From assembly GCA_964568425.1 (NCBI GenBank), contig CAZMPO010000001.1, forward strand, positions 62,001 to 126,000: a stretch of DNA of 64,000 nucleotides. Reading direction: 5' to 3'. The notes under the pieces are model-generated. The model worked only from the letters and a program-made list of their open reading frames with translations, had not been told where the DNA came from and ran no database searches. Shown piece after piece: positions 16,463 to 23,720 of the stretch (positions are counted from its first letter, which is position 1; each line of letters opens with the position of its first letter). This DNA is from CAKSQF01 sp964568425 (GTDB taxonomy: Bacteria > Bacillota > Clostridia > Oscillospirales > CAG-272). Made by a program: the position numbers and the translations under genes.

Positions 16463-17284
16463 TCACTGACCGAGAGTTTTCAGATATTCTCTCGACATTT
16501 TTGCCGCCTCAAGGCAGGGAGTGTCGTAAGAGTCGTCCTGCTCGACGATGATGTATTCGATGCCGACCTTCTCGGCTGCGGCGAGGATCTCGGGGAAGTT
16601 TTGGCAGCCCTGTCCGACAGGCGTGAAGCGGAAGCCCTTGTCTTCCTTCGAGCCTTCGTTTGCCTTGCCCGACTCGTCGATGAGCGCGTATACCGGACCT
16701 GCGGCGAGCTTGGAGCAGACGAAATCCTTAAGATGGAGGGTCTTCATCTTGCCGACGTACTTAAGGAGAAATTCGGAGGGGTTGACGCCTGCGTAATGTA
16801 CCCAGCATGTGTCGACCTCGCCCTCGATGGCGTCGCCCATCTCGGCGTAGATCTTTTCGAGGATGTACTGTCCGTCGAGCTTTTCAAATTCGAAATCGTG
16901 GTTGTGATAGGTCAGACGGATACCGTTTTCGGCAAGCAGAGCCGAGACCTTCTTGAATTTCTCGATCGCTGCGTTAAAATCATTTTTGTATTCGGTCGCG
17001 GAGTACCACGGGATGGCACTGTATTTTGCGCCGATCGTCTTGAGATAGTCGACAGCCTCCTGTCCCTTTTCGATGAAGAGATCGGGGTGCTGATGAACCG
17101 AGATGCAGGTGAGTCCCAGCTCGTCGAGCATGGAGCGGACCTCCTCGGCGGTGTGACCGTAGTATCCTGCAAATTCGACGAAATCGTAGCCCATTTCCTT
17201 GACCTTTTTGAGCGTGCCGAAGAAGTTCTTTTCCATTTCGCCTCTTACCGAGTAGAGCTGGAGTCCGACATTAAATTTTTTCAT
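16463..17284 (-). CDS. Sugar phosphate isomerase/epimerase-type TIM barrel (operon gene 2)
   Basis: 273 residues, the same superfamily as the next gene but a different branch. Visible motifs are VGLQLYSVRGEM at the N-terminus, GLTCISVHQHPD, RLTYHNHDFEFEK, EVDTCWVHYAGVNP, MKTLHLKDF and EYIIVEQDDS, supplying the metal-binding Glu/Asp/His residues. The LQLYSVR start is common in the branch found with Gfo/Idh/MocA enzymes. GGAGATAATATAAA precedes the ATG. An intrinsic terminator lies just upstream, between this gene and the first oxidoreductase, so it is either expressed by read-through or from a promoter I could not identify. Confidence 0.9.
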   Translation of the reverse strand: MKKFNVGLQLYSVRGEMEKNFFGTLKKVKEMGYDFVEFAGYYGHTAEEVRSMLDELGLTCISVHQHPDLFIEKGQEAVDYLKTIGAKYSAIPWYSATEYKNDFNAAIEKFKKVSALLAENGIRLTYHNHDFEFEKLDGQYILEKIYAEMGDAIEGEVDTCWVHYAGVNPSEFLLKYVGKMKTLHLKDFVCSKLAAGPVYALIDESGKANEGSKEDKGFRFTPVGQGCQNFPEILAAAEKVGIEYIIVEQDDSYDTPCLEAAKMSREYLKTLGQ

Positions 17285-17319
17285 TTTATATTATCTCCTT
17301 AAATTATGCTAAAAATACG

Positions 17320-17357
17320 AAAAGTCGGGGGCTTTCGGGGAAAGCCCCCGACTTTTT
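17320..17357 (-). terminator. Internal terminator inside the sugar operon
   Basis: AAAAGTCGGGGGCTTT (17320-17335) pairs with AAAGCCCCCGACTTTT (17341-17356), loop CGGGG: a 16-bp stem with A/T flanks. It stands between the first oxidoreductase gene and the three genes after it, so expression of the later genes would be reduced or uncoupled. Confidence 0.88.
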
Positions 17358-17392
17358 ATCGGGTTTTGATCTTTGCCTTCAGATCTTCAAGA

Positions 17393-18574
17393 TCAGATCT
17401 CGGGGATCTCAATCTCGATCTCGTGACCGCTCTTGTTGGAGCGAACGATACCGTCGATGATCGCCTGGTTGTAAACGATCTGCGATGACGGAACGGGCGA
17501 TGTGCCGCCGTTCTTGATTGCATCGAGGAAGGAGCGGATCTTGTGATAGAACTCGCCCTCGTTTGTGTTGTTCAGCATCGGGATCTCCCAGCAAACCTCG
17601 GTGTTCGAGTTGGGGAGAGTGCGATAGACCTTCATCGGACCGCCGATCGAGCCGTTCCAGCATTCGGTCGAAGGAATGCGCAGACCGCCCTTTGTACCGA
17701 GGATGAGCGTGTCGCCCGCGGTGTCCATGTTCATTGCCCACGAAATACGGAAGTCGAGGAAAATGCCGCCCTCGAGACGGATGAAGCCGCCTGCGAAATC
17801 GTCAACGTCAAAGAGCTCTGCATACTCTGCGGGCTTGCCGTCAGCGGTGAAGTACTCGGGATTCTTGCCGAAATAGTTGGAGGTAAAGCCGGTAACGGTC
17901 AGGGGCTTCGGATAGCCGATCGCGTTAAGGCACATGTCAAGCGAGTAGCATCCGATGTCTGCCATTGCGCCGATGCCCGCAGTGCCGTCCTCGATAAAGG
18001 ATGTGCCGAAGGGTGTCGGGATGCCGCGACGGCGTCCGCCGCCTGTCTGGATGTAGTAGACCTTGCCGAGCTCGCCCGACTCTACGAACTTTTTGAGCAT
18101 CTGCATGTTGGGGTTGAAGCGGGGCTGGAATCCGATCGAGAGGATCTTGCCCGACTTCTTCTCGGCGCGCATTACCTCGATAGCCTCGTCAAGAGTGACG
18201 GTGAAGGGCTTTTCGAGAAGGACGTGTACGCCGTGCTCGAGCGCGTCGATAGCGCAGGGAGCGTGCTGGCGGTTGTAGGTGCAGATCGATACTGCGTCAA
18301 GATCGGGCTCTGCCTCGAGCATCTCGTGACCCGACAGGTAGCATCTGCAGTCCGGGACATCCCAACGATCCATAAACGCTCTTGCCTTGCCGGGGACAAG
18401 ATCGGCTGCCGCAACGATCTCAACATCGGGCATCTTCTTATAGTTGACGATGTGTGCATCAGCTATCCAACCCGTTCCGATGATACCGATCTTGAGCTTG
18501 CGGTTTGCGTCGATTTTGACCTCTTCTTGATTTTCCTTGAACGCATCAAGAATGTTCTTCTGATTGTCTGCCAT
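17393..18574 (-). CDS. Gfo/Idh/MocA-family oxidoreductase (operon gene 1)
   Basis: 393 residues. After a 25-residue leader the Rossmann fold starts LKIGIIGTGWIADAHIVNY, then VSICTYNRQHAPCAI and LLEKPFTVTLDEA with the EKP motif. The C-terminal domain has GTAGIGAMADIGCYSLDMCLN and FDVDDFAGGFIRLEGG. It is an NAD(P)-dependent sugar dehydrogenase of the same superfamily as operon gene 4 but clearly a different subgroup. It is the promoter-proximal gene and is divergent from the AraC-type regulator. Start behind AAAAGGAGAACAA. A strong terminator follows its stop, so it is probably made in excess over the downstream enzymes. Confidence 0.92.
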   Translation of the reverse strand: MADNQKNILDAFKENQEEVKIDANRKLKIGIIGTGWIADAHIVNYKKMPDVEIVAAADLVPGKARAFMDRWDVPDCRCYLSGHEMLEAEPDLDAVSICTYNRQHAPCAIDALEHGVHVLLEKPFTVTLDEAIEVMRAEKKSGKILSIGFQPRFNPNMQMLKKFVESGELGKVYYIQTGGGRRRGIPTPFGTSFIEDGTAGIGAMADIGCYSLDMCLNAIGYPKPLTVTGFTSNYFGKNPEYFTADGKPAEYAELFDVDDFAGGFIRLEGGIFLDFRISWAMNMDTAGDTLILGTKGGLRIPSTECWNGSIGGPMKVYRTLPNSNTEVCWEIPMLNNTNEGEFYHKIRSFLDAIKNGGTSPVPSSQIVYNQAIIDGIVRSNKSGHEIEIEIPEI

Positions 18575-18617
18575 GATTTGTTCTCCTTTTTTTATTTTTG
18601 TTTATTGTTAATAACAG

Positions 18618-18677
18618 TTGACTTTTTCAAAGTTATGGTGTATAATGAATTATACAATAGATGCACGAGATAGTCTA
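18618..18677. promoter_or_regulatory. Overlapping divergent promoters on an 18-bp palindrome
   Basis: Plus strand: TTGACT (18618-18623), 17 bases, TATAAT (18641-18646), for the AraC gene. Minus strand: TAGACT (18677-18672), 17 bases, TATAAT (18654-18649), for the oxidoreductase operon; its -35 is weak, as expected of an activated promoter. Both -10 boxes lie within the perfect palindrome TGTATAAT-GA-ATTATACA (18639-18656), so the two polymerases cannot bind together. Confidence 0.75.
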
Positions 18678-18728
18678 CACTGATTTTTACCATACCTTGC
18701 ACAATATTGACTTTTGCGGAGTTTTTTT

Positions 18729-19598
18729 ATGTCAAACGAATACTCTTACACATTAGTTAACGAAATAGTCGGACATAACATGCCCGAAAGCGGAATAAGG
18801 ATCAGCTGGGATCCCGACGCCCTGACAAACGCAGGTCCGATCTGCGCTCTTCACTATCATGACGAGGCGGAGCTTTTGCTCGTCTGCTCGGGCAGGATGT
18901 CGCTTGTGGTCGATGGCGAGGAATATACGGCATCAGAGGGGCAGGTGCTTTATGCAGGTCCGCGCGTGCCGCATTACACGGTCGCACTTTCCGACGGGCT
19001 GAACTATGTCCTTTTGCAGGCAAGACTTGCCGTTATTGCCTCGGACGAGCCTGCGGCGATGCTAATAGGTCGTGCCGCCGACGGTGTTGTCTCGGCGGCG
19101 GTGATCGATGATGAGCTGATAGCGCGCGAGATAAGGACGCTTGCCGACGAGCATGCAAACAGGGAAGACGGCTACGAGTACATGGTGCGCGCGTCGGTCT
19201 GCAGGGTGGTCGGTCTGATGATACGCGACGGTTATATAATAAGCGGAAAGAGCGAGAATGATACATCAGCCCTCGAAAGGCTGTCCCCTGCGCTTGATTT
19301 TATAAACAAAAACTATCAGCTCCCACTAAAGCTTGAGGATATCAGTGCGCTGATGAAGCTCAATCCGTCATATTTTTGTCGCATATTCAAGTCGGCGACA
19401 GGCGTTACCTTCACAGAGTACCTGAATGCCGTCAGAGTGCAGAAATCCGAGAGAATGCTCAGAAAAAGCACAAAATCGATAACCGAAATATCGAACGACG
19501 TCGGATTTGCCACCGTGACATACTACAACAGAATGTTCAAGAAGTACATGAAATGCACGCCGTCGGCATATCGCATGATAAAATACGGAAATATCTGA
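18729..19598 (+). CDS. AraC-family regulator with cupin sensor domain
   Basis: 289 residues; the ATG is preceded by GCGGAG. The N-terminal half has an AraC-type cupin (ALHYHDEAELLLVCSGRM, EYTASEGQVLYAGPRVPHYT), a fold that binds sugars or related ligands. The C-terminal 100 residues contain two helix-turn-helix motifs (LKLEDISALMKLNPSYFCRIFK and SITEISNDVGFATVTYYNRMFKKYM) ending CTPSAYR, the AraC/XylS signature. It is divergent from the oxidoreductase/epimerase operon, with promoters overlapping on one palindrome, so it most likely senses that pathway's substrate and controls the operon and itself. Confidence 0.93.
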   Translation: MSNEYSYTLVNEIVGHNMPESGIRISWDPDALTNAGPICALHYHDEAELLLVCSGRMSLVVDGEEYTASEGQVLYAGPRVPHYTVALSDGLNYVLLQARLAVIASDEPAAMLIGRAADGVVSAAVIDDELIAREIRTLADEHANREDGYEYMVRASVCRVVGLMIRDGYIISGKSENDTSALERLSPALDFINKNYQLPLKLEDISALMKLNPSYFCRIFKSATGVTFTEYLNAVRVQKSERMLRKSTKSITEISNDVGFATVTYYNRMFKKYMKCTPSAYRMIKYGNI

Positions 19599-19622
19599 TG
19601 TTAATATACTCGCGCCGACATT

Positions 19623-19668
19623 CGGCATTTTGCACAAAAATCGAGGGCGATTTTTGTGCAAAACGCCG
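19623..19668. terminator. Long hairpin, probable terminator of the AraC gene
   Basis: TTTTGCACAAAAATCG (19628-19643) pairs with CGATTTTTGTGCAAAA (19648-19663), loop AGGG, extended by four more pairs past one mismatch. It is AT-rich with no clean U-run directly after it, so termination is plausible but not certain. It contains a TTTGTGCAA motif also present in the palindrome at 56053-56081. Confidence 0.5.
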
Positions 19669-19669
19669 A

Positions 19670-19698
19670 TTTACATTTTTCTTGGTATATGATATAAT
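19670..19698 (+). promoter_or_regulatory. Sigma-A promoter of the cytochrome operon
   Basis: TTTACA (19670-19675), a 17-base spacer, TATAAT (19693-19698), about 58 bases before resB. Confidence 0.8.
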
Positions 19699-19755
19699 AT
19701 GATAGACAAAATGTGTACGGACAACAACGGGACAATCGACAAAGGAGCATCCCCG

Positions 19756-20658
19756 ATGATACGCTTTCGGAGAATATCATACATAATACTTGCCGCCCTG
19801 GTGACGGCACTGCTTGTTATGGGCATCGTTGCCTCGGCGCGAGATGACGGGACGCTGATGCATTCGATCCCGACGCTCGTGATCTTTTCGATATACGCGC
19901 TTCTGCAGATACTCTGCCTTGCGCTCTACGATTTCGGGCTGACGCCGTATAAGATAGGCTTTTACCTTCTTCATCTCGGCATTCTCTTGATGCTCGTCGG
20001 TTTTCTCTCATATGTTATCGCGGGCGAGTATTACAATCTTTCCTTCTCGGTCGGAGAGGGGTACGACGGCTTTTACAAGGAAAACGGAGATTATGAGGGC
20101 TTCGGCTTCGGCATCTCGGTCGACGATTTTACGGTGGAAAAATACGAGGACGGCAGTGACAAATATTATCGTGCCGATCTTGTTTTTTCGGACGGCAGCA
20201 GTGACACGCTTGAGGTAAACAAAACGCTCCGTCGCGGCGGATACAAGATATATCTTATGGACTACAGTGACGGCAGCGTCGAATTTGTGAGCACCTTCGG
20301 GCATTACAAATTTGACCGGATTTTCTCGGGCGATGATTGGGACGCCGTTTCGGCACAGCTTGAGAGTCTGGACTGCCCGATCGAGAGAATATTTTACTAT
20401 TCGCGCTCGGCAGGCGGTTATATCAGCGAGGGTATCAGCGACTCCCTGCTTTCGAGAGAGCTTGACGGTCCGACCTGCGCGCGCGTACTTATAAATGAAG
20501 GAAAAGCCTATGTTTATGTTAACAGGCTGACCGTCTCGCTTGCGTTTAAGAAAGATCCGGGCGAGTACGCGGTCATCGTCGGCATGTGCGCGGTGCTTGC
20601 GGGGGCGGTCATGACATGCCTTGTTCGACCCATAAAAAAGGAGGGTGATGAGGCATGA
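19756..20658 (+). CDS. resB: ResB-like cytochrome c biogenesis protein
   Basis: 300 residues; the ATG follows AAAGGAG, while a longer upstream frame has no ribosome binding site. There are four membrane helices in the ResB/Ccs1 layout: three near the N-terminus (IILAALVTALLVMGIVASA, LVIFSIYALLQILCLALY, IGFYLLHLGILLMLVGFLSYVIAG), a soluble extracytoplasmic domain of about 170 residues, and a fourth helix (YAVIVGMCAVLAGAVMTCLV) near the C-terminus. HLGILLMLVG is a typical heme-handling ResB helix. With CcsA it forms the system II synthase that attaches heme to exported CxxCH proteins. It overlaps the next gene by 4 bases and heads the operon that encodes its likely clients. Confidence 0.85.
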   Translation: MIRFRRISYIILAALVTALLVMGIVASARDDGTLMHSIPTLVIFSIYALLQILCLALYDFGLTPYKIGFYLLHLGILLMLVGFLSYVIAGEYYNLSFSVGEGYDGFYKENGDYEGFGFGISVDDFTVEKYEDGSDKYYRADLVFSDGSSDTLEVNKTLRRGGYKIYLMDYSDGSVEFVSTFGHYKFDRIFSGDDWDAVSAQLESLDCPIERIFYYSRSAGGYISEGISDSLLSRELDGPTCARVLINEGKAYVYVNRLTVSLAFKKDPGEYAVIVGMCAVLAGAVMTCLVRPIKKEGDEA

Positions 20659-21431
20659 ACACTCTTGCTTTGAAGCTTATTGCCGCCCTTGCGGCGATCC
20701 TCTACGCATCGGCGTTTGTCCTTTCGATCAAAAAGAGACATAGCGGCAGGATACTTGCGATCGTCTGGGGACTTGGATACGCCGCCAATTTTGCGCTCGT
20801 TCTTAACAACTATCTCGTGAACGGATATGTGCCGTTTGTCAGCATGTATCAGGTGCTCACCTTCCTCGGGATCTGCTTTTTGCCGATCTATGCGTATATG
20901 CGCATATTTCGCGGCGGCAGTTGGATGGCATCCGCCTTCCTTGCCGTTCCTGCCGTTATAATGACAGGGCTTTTGTTCATGGACGCAAATTCGAAGTGGA
21001 CATTTCCGCCCGCACTGCAATCGCCTTGGTTCGTGCCGCATGTGCTCGTTTACATGATAGCCTACACGATGGGCGCGGTGTCATTTGTGCTCGCACTCGG
21101 CTCGGTGATCATGAGGGGACGCCCGTCTGCCGCAAAGCTCTCGCAGGGCGTGTATGATTCGGTCTGCGTGGTCTTCCCGTTTATGACGATGGGCATGTTC
21201 TTCGGGGCGATCTGGGCGAACGAGGTCTGGGGACATTTTTGGTCGTGGGACATCAAAGAACTGTGGTCGCTGATCACATGGCTGACATATACCGTATATC
21301 TTCACTTCCACAGGGATGCCCGACTTAAGAAATTCGAGCAGATACCCGCACTTCTCGGATTTGTGGGGATAGTTATTACATTTTTCTTCGTAAACATAAT
21401 TTCGTCGGGTGTTCATTCCTATTCGGCGTGA
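20655..21431 (+). CDS. ccsA: CcsA/ResC cytochrome c assembly protein
   Basis: 258 residues, almost entirely membrane helices, starting within the stop of resB behind GGAGGGTGATG. The WWD heme-binding motif is present as WGHFWSWDIKELWSLITW, and histidines of the expected type flank it (FVPHVLVYMIAY before, SGVHSYSA at the C-terminus). This is the CcsA/ResC half of the system II heme lyase, which exports heme and presents it for thioether attachment outside the membrane. ResB and CcsA are separate here rather than fused. No thiol-reducing partner (ResA, CcdA) is encoded nearby. Confidence 0.93.
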   Translation: MNTLALKLIAALAAILYASAFVLSIKKRHSGRILAIVWGLGYAANFALVLNNYLVNGYVPFVSMYQVLTFLGICFLPIYAYMRIFRGGSWMASAFLAVPAVIMTGLLFMDANSKWTFPPALQSPWFVPHVLVYMIAYTMGAVSFVLALGSVIMRGRPSAAKLSQGVYDSVCVVFPFMTMGMFFGAIWANEVWGHFWSWDIKELWSLITWLTYTVYLHFHRDARLKKFEQIPALLGFVGIVITFFFVNIISSGVHSYSA

Positions 21432-21469
21432 ACGACCTTGAGATATAAAAAAGATCGGAGGATCAATCA

Positions 21470-23701
21470 ATGAACGAAAAGAAAACAACGAGAGGACAGT
21501 TAAAAGCAAGACTTATGATAGCTCTTTTGCTGGTCGCCTGCCTTTGCGTGATGACTCTCGTGCTTGTCTCCTGCAAGAAAAAGCCGAGCGACACGGCAAC
21601 GACGACGACGGCGGCACCATCGCAGACGCCCACGCCGTCGGTGACCGCCGATGGGTACATCTCCCTGTCGGATGTCACACTCTCGGGTGGTGCGGTCTAT
21701 GCATCAGACGCCACCGGCAACGCGCTTTACAAATTTGCCGCCGACGGAGGACTGTCTCGCTACTATGAGGCATCGGCATCCGTAAATGCGGTCACAGCCG
21801 ACTCGGGCAGGATCTATGCCGCAGTCGGAGGACTCGGCGGACGGCTCGTCGTGCTCTCGGAGGATCTTGAGGTCGAGCGCGAGATAAAGGTCGGTCATAC
21901 ACCGAACGCCGTCTTGATCGAGGGCGGATACGCTTATGTCGCAAACAGATTTTCATGCAGTGTGTCGGTAGTCGATCTCTCGGACGGCAAGGTCATATCA
22001 GAGATATCGGTCTCGCGTGAGCCCATGGCACTTGCATGTGCGAGCGGCAAAATCTATGTCGCCTGCCATCTGCCCGATGACAGAGCAAATGCCGACAAGG
22101 TCTCGGCATCGATCTCGGTGATCGATGCGAAAACGAATAAATTTGTCAAAAACATCGAGCTTGTGAACGGCGCGGGAAATGTCAAGGACATCGTTGCCGC
22201 TCATGACGGCAAAAAGCTCTATCTTTCGCACATCGTCAGCCGCTATCAGTATCCGACCACTCAGCTTGACGCGGGATGGGTCAACACCAACGCGGTGACG
22301 ATCATCGACGCCTCGACCGATGCGGTCGATTATACATTCCTGCTTGACGATATCGAGCACGGTGCGGCAAATCCGTGGGGAATCGAGATATCGGACGACG
22401 GCGAGGTGCTCTATTGTGTGCTTTCGGGCACAGACGAGCTTGTAAAGGTCGAGCTTTCAAAGCTTGACACGCTTGTCTCAAGGCTCGGAAAATCGACAAA
22501 CAAGCTTCCGATCTCGTCTAAAGAGGAGATCGTGAACTACATACCCTTTGCCAAGGACGCAAAGACAAGGATCGACCTTGGCGGCAAGGGCGCACGCGCA
22601 CTTGCACGCTCGGGCGGCAAGCTCTATGTCGCGCACTATTTCTCGGGCGAGGTGACCGTAGTCGATGAGAACAAATTCGCCGTTTCGGGAAGTCTGACGG
22701 TCGCAAAGCAACCGACGGCAGATGATGCGCGAATGGGCGAGATATATTGGAACGACGCGACGATCTGCTATCAGAATTGGCAGTCCTGCGCATCCTGCCA
22801 CCCCGAGGCACGCTCGGGCGGATTTAACTGGGATGAGCTTGGCGACGGTGTCGGAACGATGAAACAGACCAAGAGCATGGTCTATGTCATGCGCACTCCC
22901 CCTTGCATTGCGACGGGACTTGAGTCAAACGGCGAGCACGGAGTCGCAGGCTCGGTATCGGGTACGCCGCTTTGGAACAAGAGCGAGGATGCCGAAAAGA
23001 TATCAAATGCGATGATCGCATATCTGCGCTCGCTCGCACCGGTAAGCTCGCCCTATCTTAACGATGACCGAACGCTTACGGCGGCTGCCTCGCACGGCAA
23101 GGAGCTGTTCGAGAGCTACGGCTGTGCGGCATGCCATCCCGCACCGCTTTATACCGATCTTAAGCTTCACGACAGCCCGACACTCGAGTTTGACGATTCG
23201 TGGGAATACAGACAGATGGACACCCCGACACTCGTTGAGGTCTGGCGGAGCTATCCTTGGTCGTATATCGGTCAGTTTACCGATATGAAGGAGATCGTCA
23301 AGTATTTTGTCGAAAACTTTTCCAAAAAGACGATATCAGACGCCGATGCCGCCGATCTTGCAGAGTTCGTGCTCTCGATAGGCGCAGAGGGCGAGGGTGT
23401 CGGTGTCGAGCAGGTGATATTTGATGACGGAACCTACAACAAGGTCGTGTCGGGTCGCAAGATAACATCGATAAGCCTTGTCGGTCAGTCGGACGTGACC
23501 GACGCAAACAAAGCCGTGAAAATAGTTCTCTGCGACAAAAACGGCGGAGAGATCGCAAAATGCGAGATGTCGCTTGGTGCACTAAAGATCGGCGAGCGGC
23601 GGGTGCTCGTTCTTGACAGTCCGATCGAGATAACCGATAACACACAGACCGTTTCGGTAAGCATCGACGGCGTCGCCACAACGCTTACATTGACGAGATA
23701 A
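21470..23701 (+). CDS. Exported diheme lipoprotein: YVTN propeller plus MauG/peroxidase-like domain
   Basis: 743 residues, start behind CGGAGG. A signal peptide ends in a lipobox (LVLVSC, C35), then a Thr-rich linker. Residues about 55-430 form a YVTN/NHL-like propeller (YVANRFSCSVSVVDLSDGKV, YVAHYFSGEVTVVDENKF). The C-terminal part has two heme sites, CASCH (440-444) and CAACH (552-556), and the closing pattern MDTPTLVEVW, FTDMKEIVKYF, LAEFVLSIG, as in diheme cytochrome c peroxidase/MauG-type domains. An extracellular, lipid-anchored redox protein is expected. It lies directly downstream of the maturation genes. About 85 residues with beta character follow the heme domain. The electron partner and substrate are unknown. 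Confidence 0.9.
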   Translation: MNEKKTTRGQLKARLMIALLLVACLCVMTLVLVSCKKKPSDTATTTTAAPSQTPTPSVTADGYISLSDVTLSGGAVYASDATGNALYKFAADGGLSRYYEASASVNAVTADSGRIYAAVGGLGGRLVVLSEDLEVEREIKVGHTPNAVLIEGGYAYVANRFSCSVSVVDLSDGKVISEISVSREPMALACASGKIYVACHLPDDRANADKVSASISVIDAKTNKFVKNIELVNGAGNVKDIVAAHDGKKLYLSHIVSRYQYPTTQLDAGWVNTNAVTIIDASTDAVDYTFLLDDIEHGAANPWGIEISDDGEVLYCVLSGTDELVKVELSKLDTLVSRLGKSTNKLPISSKEEIVNYIPFAKDAKTRIDLGGKGARALARSGGKLYVAHYFSGEVTVVDENKFAVSGSLTVAKQPTADDARMGEIYWNDATICYQNWQSCASCHPEARSGGFNWDELGDGVGTMKQTKSMVYVMRTPPCIATGLESNGEHGVAGSVSGTPLWNKSEDAEKISNAMIAYLRSLAPVSSPYLNDDRTLTAAASHGKELFESYGCAACHPAPLYTDLKLHDSPTLEFDDSWEYRQMDTPTLVEVWRSYPWSYIGQFTDMKEIVKYFVENFSKKTISDADAADLAEFVLSIGAEGEGVGVEQVIFDDGTYNKVVSGRKITSISLVGQSDVTDANKAVKIVLCDKNGGEIAKCEMSLGALKIGERRVLVLDSPIEITDNTQTVSVSIDGVATTLTLTR

Positions 23702-23720
23702 AGAAAGGGAGGCAAAACTG

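Noticed and set aside
14350..18574. DgpABC C-glycoside cleavage operon
   Set aside because: The Gfo/Idh/MocA and TIM-barrel classes match, but no small DgpB-like subunit gene is present and there are two oxidoreductases, so the specific assignment is not supported.
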